Assembly: GCA_023957155.1 (NCBI GenBank)
Contig: JAMLHK010000014.1
Span: 44,351-108,350, forward strand
Reading direction: 5' to 3'
Source: Chitinophagaceae bacterium
GTDB taxonomy: Bacteria; Bacteroidota; Bacteroidia; Chitinophagales; Chitinophagaceae
DNA: 64,000 nucleotides
The position numbers and the translations under genes were made by a program. The notes under the pieces were generated by a model. That model did no database searches. It saw only the letters and a program-made list of their open reading frames with translations, and was not told the DNA's origin. This document shows, in pieces, positions 36,521 to 45,821 of this stretch. How positions within the stretch are numbered: the first letter of the stretch is position 1; each line of letters starts with the position of its first letter.

Positions 36521-36617
36521 TAGCCGGACAGGCTATATTTGCCTCCTTTATGTCATCTATGCTGTATTCACCCGGGTGGCATAGGGGGAATATCCCGCTG
36601 ATTTGAATTTTATTGAA

Positions 36618-38096
36618 ATGAAAAATTATTTACTGATTCTCGGCTTTTGCCTGACCGGGTATCTCCCCTTTGCACAGGTTGAAAAAGATTCCGAGCTATA
36701 CCGGACAATCATTGCTAAAGACAGCTTACTTTTTGATGTGGGCTTTAATACTTGTGCTATCGGCCAGTTTGAAGAATTAATAAGTGAGCATTTTGAATTT
36801 TACCACGATAAAGACGGTATTTCCGATAAAGCGAAATTTCTTCGCGATCTGAAAAACGGATTGTGCAGCAATCCCGGAAGCTACCAGGCGAGGCGGGAAT
36901 TATTGAAGCAGGGCACTAAAATATTTGCACTCCATGATAAGGGGAAAATTTACGGAGCTATCCAGGAAGGAACGCATCAGTTTTTTGAAACGCAGGCCGG
37001 ACAGGCTGAACGTTTTGGCAGTTCGGCAAGATTTACACACGTCTGGCTTATAGAAAATGGCGAATGGAAACTGGTTAAGTCTTACAGCTATGAACATGTG
37101 GATAAGATGGCAACCGCCTCTCCGTTGTTTGATAATGACCGGGAAATTAATGAATGGCTGAAAGAAAATAAAATACCCACACTTGGAATAGGCGTTATTG
37201 AAGAGGGGAAACTCAGCCAGGTTAAGATTTTCGGAAAATCAGCAAACGGGACTTCCGCTTCCTATAATACCATTTTTAATGTGGCTTCACTGACCAAGCC
37301 CGTAACGGCTGTGGTTGCGCTGAAACTGGCGGAGCAGGGAAAATTCGGTTTGGATGAACCGCTCTATGCCTACTGGACAGATCCGGATATTGCCAAAGAC
37401 CCGAGAAATAAAAAACTCACTGCACGACTGATCCTGAGTCACCAGACCGGGTTCGCAAACTGGCGCTGGCTGAATAAGGATGAAAAGCTCCGCTTTGATT
37501 TTGATCCCGGGAAAGGGTATCAATACTCGGGAGAAGGATATGAATATTTGCGGAAAGCATTGGAAAATAAGTGTAAGAAATCATTGCAGCAGCTTGCGGA
37601 AGAGTTGATTTTCCGTCCGCTAAAAATGAATGATACCCGGTACACCTGGGATAAAAATATAGAGATCTCAAGGTATGCAACGGGCTATGATGAAAACGGG
37701 AATGCTTACAAAATCCAAAAAAATGCCACGCCCAATGCGGCAGATGATTTACTGACAACCATTGAAGATTACGGGCGTTTTCTTGTAAGTCTGCTGAAAG
37801 GAGATCTGCTTTCTGAAAAGCTTTTTAAGGAGATGACAACCCCGCAGGTAGCCAGCGTAAAAGGCAAGCATTTTGGTTTGGGTTTTGAAATCTATGATTT
37901 AGAAAATGGAGAATATGCATTGGCACATGGAGGAGCAGATGTAGGGGTCAGGGCTATTGTATTCATTCTTCCTAAAACAAAACAGGGGCTGTTGATTTTC
38001 ACTAACTCCGATACGGGTGGAAATGTATATGAAATCCTGATCAAACATTACCTCGGCAAACACGGGCAAAGGATTATAGATACGGAAATGAAATAA
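36618..38096 (+). CDS. Exported DUF4440-like plus beta-lactamase-family serine hydrolase
   Basis: 492 residues from the ATG at 36618 (an upstream TTG at 36603 is less likely). A signal peptide ends near LPFAQ. The N-terminal part (about 30-160) resembles a DUF4440/SnoaL-like nuclear transport factor fold (HFEFYHDKDGISDK, FTHVWLIENGEWKLVKSYSYEH). The C-terminal domain is a class-C-beta-lactamase-like serine hydrolase with the catalytic SxxK in VASLTKP (Ser224), YSG in place of YxN, and HGG near the C-terminus. Probably a periplasmic peptidase or esterase; the physiological substrate is unknown. Confidence 0.85.
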   Translation: MKNYLLILGFCLTGYLPFAQVEKDSELYRTIIAKDSLLFDVGFNTCAIGQFEELISEHFEFYHDKDGISDKAKFLRDLKNGLCSNPGSYQARRELLKQGTKIFALHDKGKIYGAIQEGTHQFFETQAGQAERFGSSARFTHVWLIENGEWKLVKSYSYEHVDKMATASPLFDNDREINEWLKENKIPTLGIGVIEEGKLSQVKIFGKSANGTSASYNTIFNVASLTKPVTAVVALKLAEQGKFGLDEPLYAYWTDPDIAKDPRNKKLTARLILSHQTGFANWRWLNKDEKLRFDFDPGKGYQYSGEGYEYLRKALENKCKKSLQQLAEELIFRPLKMNDTRYTWDKNIEISRYATGYDENGNAYKIQKNATPNAADDLLTTIEDYGRFLVSLLKGDLLSEKLFKEMTTPQVASVKGKHFGLGFEIYDLENGEYALAHGGADVGVRAIVFILPKTKQGLLIFTNSDTGGNVYEILIKHYLGKHGQRIIDTEMK

Positions 38097-38108
38097 AAGG
38101 TAATGGTT

Positions 38109-39587
38109 TTAATAGGCCTGTGCAAACAATACTCTTTTTTTGCTTGGCTTTCCGGTTAAAATACATTTCCCTTCTTCTTCTTCCGCATCTAACGGAATAC
38201 AACGTATAGTAGCTTTGGTTTGTTCCTTGATCTTTTCTTCTGTTTCTGCCGTGCCGTCCCAGTGAGCGGCAATAAAACCACCCTTTTCTTCCAGCAGCCG
38301 TACAAAGCCATCCCATGTATCGGCTCGTGTAATATGCTCATCGCGGTATGCTTTCGCTTTATCAAATAGATCTGCCTGTATCTGTTGCAGCAGGTTAATG
38401 ATACGTACGGATAAATCATCCATACTTACGCTCATTTTTTCTTTGGTATCCCGGCGGGCAATTTCTACGGTGTTGTTTTCAATATCCCTTGCACCGATGG
38501 CGATACGAACAGGAACTCCTTTCTTCTCATATTCGGCAAATTTCCATCCCGGGCGGTTATTGTCATTGTCATCGTATTTAACCCGTATTCCGGATAGCTT
38601 CAATTCATGAACGAGGCTATTTACTTTTTCATCAATGATCACTTTCTGTTCATCTCCCTTATAGATCGGTACCATAACTACCTGTAACGGTGCGATCTTG
38701 GGCGGAATGATCAACCCATCGTCATCGCTGTGTGCCATTACTAAGGCACCGATCAGGCGGGTAGAAACTCCCCAGGAGCTGGCCCATACATATTCCTGTT
38801 TGTTTTCTTTGTTCAGGAACTGCACATCAAAAGCTTTTGCAAAATTTTGACCTAAGAAATGAGAAGTACCAGCCTGCAGGGCTTTTCCATCCTGCATCAA
38901 GGCCTCAATGCAATACGTGTCAACGGCGCCGGCAAATCGTTCGTTAGGTGTTTTTACTCCTTTGATCACCGGCAGCGCCATCCAGTTTTCTACAAAATCG
39001 GCATACACATCCAGCATACGGGTGGTTTCTTCCACGGCTTCCTGCGCCGTAGCATGGGCGGTATGTCCTTCCTGCCATAAGAACTCCGTAGTGCGCAAAA
39101 AAAGCCGGGTACGCATTTCCCAGCGTACCACGTTTGCCCATTGGTTTATTAAAATGGGCAGATCGCGATAAGACTGGATCCAGGTTTTGTACGTACTCCA
39201 TATAATGGCCTCGCTGGTTGGACGTACTACAAGTTCTTCTTCAAGCCTGGCATCAGGATCCACCATCAGTTTGCCCGTATTATCGGGATCTGTCTTTAGC
39301 CGGTAATGCGTTACGATAGCACATTCTTTGGCAAAGCCTTCCGCATTTTTTTCTTCCGCTTCAAACAGGCTTTTGGGAACAAACAACGGAAAATATGCAT
39401 TTACATGCCCCGTATCTTTAAACATCTTATCCAACTGGTCGCGCATATTTTCCCATAAGGTAAATCCATAAGGTTTAATGACCATGCAACCCCGTACGGC
39501 AGAATAGTCTGCTAATCCACCTTTGATAATCAGGTCATTATACCACTGTGCGTAATCCTGCAACCGGGAAGTAATTTCTTTGCTCAT
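38109..39587 (-). CDS. proS: Prolyl-tRNA synthetase (archaeal/eukaryote-like ProS type 3)
   Basis: Charges tRNA-Pro. From the ATG at 39587 the enzyme is 492 residues, close to the short type lacking the INS editing domain. Class II motifs are seen: [37 protein letters not shown] (motif 2), then the anticodon-binding domain starting at [17 protein letters not shown], and a C-terminal zinc/extension region ending RVLFAQAY. A TAnnTTTG element lies 110 bp upstream on the minus strand. Confidence 0.95.
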   Translation of the reverse strand: MSKEITSRLQDYAQWYNDLIIKGGLADYSAVRGCMVIKPYGFTLWENMRDQLDKMFKDTGHVNAYFPLFVPKSLFEAEEKNAEGFAKECAIVTHYRLKTDPDNTGKLMVDPDARLEEELVVRPTSEAIIWSTYKTWIQSYRDLPILINQWANVVRWEMRTRLFLRTTEFLWQEGHTAHATAQEAVEETTRMLDVYADFVENWMALPVIKGVKTPNERFAGAVDTYCIEALMQDGKALQAGTSHFLGQNFAKAFDVQFLNKENKQEYVWASSWGVSTRLIGALVMAHSDDDGLIIPPKIAPLQVVMVPIYKGDEQKVIIDEKVNSLVHELKLSGIRVKYDDNDNNRPGWKFAEYEKKGVPVRIAIGARDIENNTVEIARRDTKEKMSVSMDDLSVRIINLLQQIQADLFDKAKAYRDEHITRADTWDGFVRLLEEKGGFIAAHWDGTAETEEKIKEQTKATIRCIPLDAEEEEGKCILTGKPSKKRVLFAQAY

Positions 39588-39696
39588 AGTTTTAAATATG
39601 TCCTTGTACAATACCTGTTGAAATCCAGTTATTCATATAGGATATCTTTTAATATATATCCAACTATTTAGAATAGATTAACAGTACAAATTCTGG

Positions 39697-39704
39697 CAAA
39701 TGTA
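39697..39704 (-). promoter_or_regulatory. -7 element upstream of proS
   Basis: TACATTTG on the minus strand matches TAnnTTTG. The -33 position has only a weak T-rich sequence. Confidence 0.45.
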
Positions 39705-39740
39705 GTAACTTCACATTGTAATTTTAAAACCCTCTCTAAT

Positions 39741-40661
39741 ATGAATAAGAGAATTTTACTTCTGGCTGCAGTGGTTGTTGGTTTCAGTAGCTGCTCCACC
39801 CTGTATAAATCAGGGCAAACACCTGATGATGTGTATTATTCTCCGGCGCCGCAACAGCGCGTAGCCTATGCGGATAAAGGAGACGATGATCATTATGATA
39901 ACCGTGGTGGCGGAGATGAATATGTTGATGTTCAAACCGAGCAGGATCGTACAGCGTATAGAGGTGAAGACAACTATCTTCGTATGAAGGTGAGGAACCC
40001 GGGATTGTGGTCTTCCATAGATGATTATGGATATTACGGTTATATGGGCGGGATGTATTCTCCGTTTTCGCCGTATTACGGTAGCCGGTTAGGATTAGGA
40101 TTTGGGTATAGCCCGTATTCATTTTATTCCCCGTATTCCTATTTCAGCATGAGCTATGGATGGGGAGGAGGCTTATATAATGGATTTTATAATCCTTATT
40201 CTTTCTATAATCCCTACTCTTTTTATAGTCCTTTTTATGATCCGTATTATGGGTATGGTTACGGGCATTATTACCCGGGTATGATATCTCCCAAGGGTGT
40301 TAATGTGCGACCTGCAGGTTCGTATGCACCTAGGAGAGCTAACCTGGGCAGCTATGGTAACCGCAGCAGTAATCCCGGACTGAATAATGATAATAACCGG
40401 AACGCACCGGTGAGGGTATTCAGGAACAATGATAATAATTATGTAAATCCCGGCAGCTCTTCTTCGGGTAATACCAGCCCCCGTCGTTCGGTAGACAGGA
40501 GCAGTAACAGCCGCCCTGCCAGGACTTTTGAAAATAATAATAATAACAGCAGATCTTCAGAATCGCGGTTCACTCCCAGTTCAAATTCCGGCAGCAGAAG
40601 CAGTGGTAGTAGCGGAGGCAGCAGCACGCCTTCACGTGCACCGGGACGGGGAGGCAGATAA
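39741..40661 (+). CDS. Tyr/Ser/Gly-rich low-complexity lipoprotein
   Basis: 306-residue lipoprotein: signal with lipobox VGFSSC (Cys about 18). After an acidic, Asp-rich stretch, residues about 93-180 are a Tyr-Ser-Pro-Phe-Gly low-complexity region with repeats such as SPYSFYSPYS and NPYSFYNPYS; the C-terminal third is Asn/Ser/Arg-rich (NNNNSRSS, SRSSGSSGGSS). No enzyme domain is visible. Similar Tyr-rich proteins recur in Bacteroidota and are sometimes mis-annotated as vitellogenin. Aromatic-rich repeats suggest an adhesive or self-associating surface protein, which is inference. Terminator follows. Confidence 0.75.
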   Translation: MNKRILLLAAVVVGFSSCSTLYKSGQTPDDVYYSPAPQQRVAYADKGDDDHYDNRGGGDEYVDVQTEQDRTAYRGEDNYLRMKVRNPGLWSSIDDYGYYGYMGGMYSPFSPYYGSRLGLGFGYSPYSFYSPYSYFSMSYGWGGGLYNGFYNPYSFYNPYSFYSPFYDPYYGYGYGHYYPGMISPKGVNVRPAGSYAPRRANLGSYGNRSSNPGLNNDNNRNAPVRVFRNNDNNYVNPGSSSSGNTSPRRSVDRSSNSRPARTFENNNNNSRSSESRFTPSSNSGSRSSGSSGGSSTPSRAPGRGGR

Positions 40662-40703
40662 TGGTGAGTAATTGCCGGTTATCTAAAATATTACAGTGTA
40701 AAT

Positions 40704-40729
40704 AAAAAGAGCGGAATGCCGCTCTTTTT
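40704..40729. terminator. Bidirectional intrinsic terminator
   Basis: AAAAAGAGCGG-AATG-CCGCTCTTTTT, an 11-bp stem with A- and T-runs, usable from either strand, between the lipoprotein and porin genes. Confidence 0.9.
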
Positions 40730-40775
40730 AGTATAACAAGGTTGCAGATCCTTTGATTTTAAATCATAGAAAAAT

Positions 40776-42368
40776 ATGAGGAAAGCATTATTTACAGCAG
40801 GATGTATTGTTTCAATGAATTTTTTATTTGCCCAGGAACCTTTGGATGCGGTGCGCTATTCCTGGTTATCTCCACAGGGAACGGCAAGAGCACAGGCTTT
40901 AGGTGGTGCGGTTAGTGCATTGGGTGGGGATATTACCGCTTTATATACCAATCCTGCCGGGATCGGGATATATAAAACCAGTGAGCTGGTATTAACGCCG
41001 GGGATTACTTTTAATAATGTCAAATCAACATACAGGGGGACGGCCGGAACAGATGATAAAACCAGCTTTAATTATGGACCGCTCGGCGTGGTATGGGGTA
41101 TTCCTTCCTATAAAGCCAACAGCAAATGGAAAGGCATGAGTGTAGGACTGGCGATCAGTAAAACTGCCAATTTTAACGGCAATACCTATGTCAGTGGCGA
41201 GAATAATGAAAGTTCCTACTCTGAAAAATATATAGATCAGATATATGGAGATGGAATGGAGGGGCGTGATGATGTAGAAAATGTATTAAAAGACCTCCGC
41301 TATAGTTATGGCCCTACTATTGCATTTCTAACTTATCTTATTGACACTATAACATATGCGAATGACGAATTTGGATATTTTAGTAGTGCTTCAGATATTT
41401 TAAGAACTGGAGGTCCCTTAAAGCAACAACAAATTATCTCTACCAAGGGTGGTATAACAGATTTTAATATAGGAATGGGAGGAAATTATAATGATGTCTT
41501 TTATATCGGTGGTTCAATCAACATCAGTACATTAAAATATATCCGTGAAAGCAGTTTTAAGGAAACAGATTCACAAAATAATCCGGGCAATTATTTTAAT
41601 TATTTTGTGGCTGATGATTATTTAAAAACAGACGGAACAGGGGTAAGCATTAATCTCGGTATAATACTAAAGCCAGTAGAGGCGTTGCGGGTAGGATTAA
41701 ATTTTCGCAGCCCTACATGGTATTCCTTTAAAGATACCTATTATGCTTCGCTTACTACCGATACCGAAACCTATGCAGGTGTTCAGTCACGGAGTTCATT
41801 GGATTCAGATTTGAATGACGGCTACGCCGGTGAATATACATACCGGTACAAAACACCCCTGCGTATAGGTGCGGGATTAGCCTATATTTTTGGTACCCAG
41901 GCGGATGTAAGCGCGCAGAAAGGTTTTGTTACAGCCGATGTGGAATATGTAAGCTATAAGAATAATGCTTTTAATACACAGGATAATACTAACCAGGGAG
42001 ATAAGGATTACTTTAATGATCTGAATCGTACCATGGATCAGGTATTTAAGTCTGCCATAAATTTTCGCCTGGGTGGGGAGCTGAAATTTGAAACGCTGAT
42101 GGTCAGAGCCGGGTTCGGGTATTATGGCAATCCCTATACTAATGATTATTTCGGTAACCGGGCGGGAGATATCACCAATGCCAGTCGTATGAATATCAGC
42201 GGCGGACTGGGCTGGCGCAATAAGGGTATGTTTGTTGATCTCGCTTATATTCACCAGATCGTTAAAGATGCCTATTATCCCTATCGTTTGGATGAGGGTG
42301 TGTTTAATGCTTCGAAACTTAATTATACCATCGGTAATATATTACTTACCATTGGGTTTAAGTTTTAG
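40776..42368 (+). CDS. OmpP1/FadL-family outer membrane protein
   Basis: Outer membrane beta-barrel of 530 residues. A signal peptide (about 1-19, ends LFAQ) precedes the FadL-like N-terminus RAQALGGAVSALGGDITALYTNPAGIG, the plug/hatch motif of the family. The rest alternates beta strands and ends with NILLTIGFKF, a barrel-type C-terminus. Likely a channel for hydrophobic compounds; annotated in relatives as hemin receptor without proof. Bases about 41325-41640 look AT-richer than the flanks. Confidence 0.85.
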   Translation: MRKALFTAGCIVSMNFLFAQEPLDAVRYSWLSPQGTARAQALGGAVSALGGDITALYTNPAGIGIYKTSELVLTPGITFNNVKSTYRGTAGTDDKTSFNYGPLGVVWGIPSYKANSKWKGMSVGLAISKTANFNGNTYVSGENNESSYSEKYIDQIYGDGMEGRDDVENVLKDLRYSYGPTIAFLTYLIDTITYANDEFGYFSSASDILRTGGPLKQQQIISTKGGITDFNIGMGGNYNDVFYIGGSINISTLKYIRESSFKETDSQNNPGNYFNYFVADDYLKTDGTGVSINLGIILKPVEALRVGLNFRSPTWYSFKDTYYASLTTDTETYAGVQSRSSLDSDLNDGYAGEYTYRYKTPLRIGAGLAYIFGTQADVSAQKGFVTADVEYVSYKNNAFNTQDNTNQGDKDYFNDLNRTMDQVFKSAINFRLGGELKFETLMVRAGFGYYGNPYTNDYFGNRAGDITNASRMNISGGLGWRNKGMFVDLAYIHQIVKDAYYPYRLDEGVFNASKLNYTIGNILLTIGFKF

Positions 42369-42415
42369 GGGGTGAGGGCTGCTGATCTTATCGGGATTGG
42401 CAACCCCTGAGGAGG

Positions 42416-43009
42416 CTATTTCTTTATAAATTTTCCAACTGCCCGGCCTGCTGTAGCATAGGATTCACCAATTCTTAATCCGGTATCGAAATCCATCCCG
42501 AAGGCGGCCCTGCCGGGAGCTTTGGTTACAGCAAGTTTTGCCAGTACACGGTTCTTGTCGGCAGTTTCTACAATCAGCGCTTCTCCGTCTATGTATGCAC
42601 TTTTATTGGCGAAATAAATACCTACATTGAAGCCCGGTTCAGTAAAAACTGTATGGAAAATGATAGTATACCTGGAATCTTTTTCTACATTCAGCTTGCT
42701 GTAATCTTTAAATAAAGTAATGAATCTTGGTTCGAATCTGTTTTCTCTGTCATAAACCCAGTTGTCGGCCCATTTATCTCCTCTTCCTGCTTCTTTATTA
42801 TTGTATTCCTCCCTTTTGGTAGCTACATACTCTTCTTCTTTATCAAATTTTCCCACACCCATATTTTCATAGCTGAACTCTATATTAACTGATTTTTCTT
42901 TTTTAAGGTCAGCAGGAATTTTACCTTCAATAAGTTTAATTTTTTGTGCAAAGCTGCCTGCCGGGATGCTGAGTGCAATAATAACTGCCAGTGCTTTTAA
43001 ATATTTCAT
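42416..43009 (-). CDS. Exported protein of unknown function
   Basis: 197 residues from the ATG at 43009 (MKYLKALAVIIALS..., signal peptide cut near GSFAQ). The start is preferred over an upstream codon at 43081 because the signal sequence follows it at once. The mature protein contains a charged segment (KREEYNNKEAGRGDKWADN) and a Gly-rich C-terminal block (GRAAFGMDFDTGLRIGESYATAG split by convention here). No domain is recognised. It lies at the 3' end of the minus-strand lipid cluster and may or may not belong to it. Confidence 0.65.
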   Translation of the reverse strand: MKYLKALAVIIALSIPAGSFAQKIKLIEGKIPADLKKEKSVNIEFSYENMGVGKFDKEEEYVATKREEYNNKEAGRGDKWADNWVYDRENRFEPRFITLFKDYSKLNVEKDSRYTIIFHTVFTEPGFNVGIYFANKSAYIDGEALIVETADKNRVLAKLAVTKAPGRAAFGMDFDTGLRIGESYATAGRAVGKFIKK

Positions 43010-43112
43010 TGTGGATGGTTGTTTAAGTAAATGGAGGAAATGAATTGAATGTATGAATATCTGTAAAAGTTTGGGTTTCACTCAAACGCTATGGGGAATA
43101 TTTTATTATTGG

Positions 43113-44150
43113 TCAGCTTCCGAATGATTTGCCGATCAGGATAAAGCTATGCTGTAAACCTTTGTAATTGTTATATATCATTATATTCTTTGCTGCAGCC
43201 CCGGTGTAGCCTGATTGAAACAGGTGTGCAGGAAGGCTGCTGCCGCAGGCCAGCCAGGTGGCAATAGCTGAAGAGGTAGGGAACTCTCCCGACAAATGCT
43301 TATAGCGTACTACAGCAGTAGTGTTGTTGAAAATCCTTGTCACTTCAGTATAGTATGGTAAAAGCCTGATATCCCCGTTTTCTCCTGATATAAGAAGGTC
43401 TATATCCCCGGTATGGAGTGCGTTTTTGTGCAGCATCTCCCTTAACATCTCCTTCAGTACTGCATGGTCGGTAGTATGTATGGTTTGAATATCCCGTATT
43501 TGAGCTATGGCGTTTTTACGGTTACTGCTCACTAAAAACATGGCTGCTCCTTCGCCGGCGATGCTGCCCGGGCTACCGGTATCGTATAGACTGAGACCCG
43601 GGTGTAGTTCGCTTTTATACCATCCGTCAAGATAATCAATATTGTAGTTGTAAGCAGATATTTCGTCCACCGTCCCAACGAGGTAGCTGGCTTCCGGGTT
43701 GGTCTTCAGCATCATGAAAGCATCCAGCAGGGCATTTTCAAATGAAAGTCCTCTGTGCACATGCGTGATATTATAGCCTTTATTGGTAGCCATCAGTCCT
43801 ATTTGTGCAGCTATGGCGTTGGGAGTGCTCTGAACAAAATTGCCCGGGGTAAGCATTCCTTCTTCATAGTCAATGATCTGGTTAAGAAATTTGATGCAGT
43901 CTTCCATGCCGCCGTTTGCTGTTCCTATAATAATGCCGTTAATGTTCCGATAGTTTTCAATGATCGGTAATCCTGCTCCCGCACCCATACGAACCGCTTT
44001 ACCCATGCGGCGGAGTATGCCCGGCGGTATACCTTTATACACAGGTTCTTTTGCCACCAGCTTGTTACCAACAGGGGGATGGATTATATCAAGATTTATA
44101 TTTTCAAAAGTCTCTTGTGCGGAGATGCAGGTGTGCTGATGAATATACAT
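43113..44150 (-). CDS. Ketosynthase-like protein without active-site cysteine (KS-beta/chain-length-factor-like)
   Basis: 345 residues from the ATG at 44150 (MYIHQHTCISAQETF). The thiolase fold is recognisable from GIIIGTANGGMEDC, FVQSTPNAIAAQIGLMATNKG, GTVDEISAYN and GEGAAMFLVS. Where ketosynthases have the nucleophile in TACSS, this protein reads THVHRGLSFENALLDAF, so no cysteine is present. It is therefore probably a non-elongating partner of the neighbouring FabF-type synthase. It is the last recognisable gene of the minus-strand aryl-polyene/dialkylresorcinol-like cluster. Confidence 0.75.
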   Translation of the reverse strand: MYIHQHTCISAQETFENINLDIIHPPVGNKLVAKEPVYKGIPPGILRRMGKAVRMGAGAGLPIIENYRNINGIIIGTANGGMEDCIKFLNQIIDYEEGMLTPGNFVQSTPNAIAAQIGLMATNKGYNITHVHRGLSFENALLDAFMMLKTNPEASYLVGTVDEISAYNYNIDYLDGWYKSELHPGLSLYDTGSPGSIAGEGAAMFLVSSNRKNAIAQIRDIQTIHTTDHAVLKEMLREMLHKNALHTGDIDLLISGENGDIRLLPYYTEVTRIFNNTTAVVRYKHLSGEFPTSSAIATWLACGSSLPAHLFQSGYTGAAAKNIMIYNNYKGLQHSFILIGKSFGS

Positions 44151-44202
44151 GACTGCAAATTTCAGGAACCCGATCCCAAAAACCAATTAAAATACCGGTT
44201 TC

Positions 44203-44352
44203 GCGCAAAGCGCGCAACGGAGCAAAGACGCAACGTAAGAGGGTTAGAGGTGAAAGGTGTAGGGTGGAAGGTGGGTTTAGGTTTCAGGGTACAAGGGCCT
44301 CGATCATTGTTCCCTACATTTTCAAATTTTCACACTTTCACACTTTCAAATT
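44203..44352. repeat. Heptamer arrays between the two ketosynthase genes
   Basis: Fourteen heptamers in unbroken phase from 44203 to 44300: GCGCAAA, GCGCGCA, ACGGAGC, AAAGACG, CAACGTA, AGAGGGT, TAGAGGT, GAAAGGT, GTAGGGT, GGAAGGT, GGGTTTA, GGTTTCA, GGGTACA, AGGGCCT. A second block (ATTTTCA, AATTTTC, ACACTTT, CACACTT, TCAAATT) at 44318-44352 provides the TGA stop codon of the FabF-like gene. Confidence 0.9.
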
Positions 44353-45536
44353 AATCTTGAAAAGATCAGCGAACTGCAGTTGCCTCCGAAACCAAATGAG
44401 TTGGACATTACGTGCTGTAATGAAGCCGGCCGGTATTCCTGTACGGGAGTCAGCAGCGTGGTTTCAATAGGGGTTTTAAATTGCAGCGAAGGGTATATTT
44501 CCTGGTGATAGAGATTCAGGATGCTGAATACGGCCTCAATAGCGCCTGCAGCCCCGAGCGTGTGACCGGTATTTGCCTTGGAAGATACAAAGGGTGGGGG
44601 AGCGCCAAACAATCGTATCATGGCGGTACTTTCGGAAAGATCGTTGTTTTCGGTTCCGGTGCCATGCGCATTGATGAAGCTGATCTGCAAAGGGGAAAGA
44701 TCCGCTGTTTCCAGTGCCCGTTGCATAGACAACTGTGGTCCGTCACCATTATCTGAAAGTGAGGAAGGGTGGTAAGCGTCATTGCTGTTGCCATAGCCGG
44801 ACAATATCGCATATACTGTTTTATCTTTCACCTCTTCTTCCCGTTCCAGCACCAGGAAGGCAGCGCCTTCGCCCAGGTTCAGACCTTTCCTGTCCTGGTC
44901 AAAAGGTGTACAGATTTCGGGAGAAAGGATATGGAGGGCATTAAACCCGTTGATCGTAAACTTTGCTAAGCTGTCTGCGCCGCCCACTATGGCTCTTTTG
45001 GCAAGTCCCTGTTGCAGGAGCCTCGCTCCGTACATGATAGCATTGGCAGAGGAGGAGCAGGCGGTATTAATGGTGTTAATAATACCCTTCATGCCGTATC
45101 GCTGCTGGAGATAGAGATTTACCGAGGCGCAGTCGTATGAAGACAAATACGGGGAGCCCTCTTCTTTTGTATTGGCATCGTGGTATAATTCGTCTGTAAG
45201 GCACATGCCGCCCACCGTGCTGGCACCGATAAGCGCCGTATCCGGCGAAGCGATATCGGATAGTTGGAGTTTTGCATTCCCGCAGGCTTCCTGAAAGGCA
45301 TGCAGGGCTAACAGGGAAGTGCGGGTAACACCCGGTTCGGTTGCCTGTAATTTTTCTTTAAGTGAGGGTATGGTGTGTTTTATTTCCCCGCAGGGCCGCA
45401 GGCCACTATACCGGGTATCGCAAAACTGAAGGGAGGAGATACCGCTTACTCCCTGTATGAGCATTTCCCGGTTTTGGTTTACATTATCCCCTATAGCACT
45501 TATAATTCCTAATCCTGTGATAACGACCCTGCTCAA
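44346..45536 (-). CDS. Beta-ketoacyl-ACP synthase (FabF-type)
   Basis: Elongating ketosynthase of 396 residues. The catalytic triad is intact: Cys160 in NTACSSSANA, His in NAHGTGTENND and His in KANTGHTLGAAGA. It differs from primary FabF by its partners: an ACP 10 bp upstream, a Cys-less ketosynthase-like gene downstream and an ABC exporter. This set is typical of aryl polyene/flexirubin clusters. The C-terminus abuts a heptamer array that contributes the stop codon. Confidence 0.88.
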   Translation of the reverse strand: MSRVVITGLGIISAIGDNVNQNREMLIQGVSGISSLQFCDTRYSGLRPCGEIKHTIPSLKEKLQATEPGVTRTSLLALHAFQEACGNAKLQLSDIASPDTALIGASTVGGMCLTDELYHDANTKEEGSPYLSSYDCASVNLYLQQRYGMKGIINTINTACSSSANAIMYGARLLQQGLAKRAIVGGADSLAKFTINGFNALHILSPEICTPFDQDRKGLNLGEGAAFLVLEREEEVKDKTVYAILSGYGNSNDAYHPSSLSDNGDGPQLSMQRALETADLSPLQISFINAHGTGTENNDLSESTAMIRLFGAPPPFVSSKANTGHTLGAAGAIEAVFSILNLYHQEIYPSLQFKTPIETTLLTPVQEYRPASLQHVMSNSFGFGGNCSSLIFSRLI

Positions 45537-45546
45537 CAGTAAAAAT

Positions 45547-45810
45547 TTATTTTGTTTTGTGTGCTATAATATAATCTGCCATGGTATTGATGTCTACCAG
45601 CACTTTTCTGCCTTCTTTGGGATCCTGTATAGTAACACCGTATTCGCGGGAAAGCAAAACGATCAGCTCAATGGAATCTATGGAGTCAAGACCAAGTCCT
45701 TCGCCAAATAAGGGCTCATCGTCTTTGATATCACCGGGTTGTATGGAGGTAAGGTTTAAAAACTGTACGATTTGTTGTTTTAGCTGTTGCTTCAGTTGTT
45801 CTTTTTCCAT
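45547..45810 (-). CDS. Acyl carrier protein
   Basis: 87-residue carrier protein. The phosphopantetheine serine is Ser43 in GLGLDSIDSIELIVLL (DSI variant of DSL). N-terminal helix MEKEQLKQQLKQQIVQFLN is charged. It sits between the ketosynthase and ABC permease genes with 10-11 bp gaps, so it serves this cluster rather than general fatty acid synthesis. Confidence 0.92.
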   Translation of the reverse strand: MEKEQLKQQLKQQIVQFLNLTSIQPGDIKDDEPLFGEGLGLDSIDSIELIVLLSREYGVTIQDPKEGRKVLVDINTMADYIIAHKTK

Positions 45811-45821
45811 TAGTTAAATTT

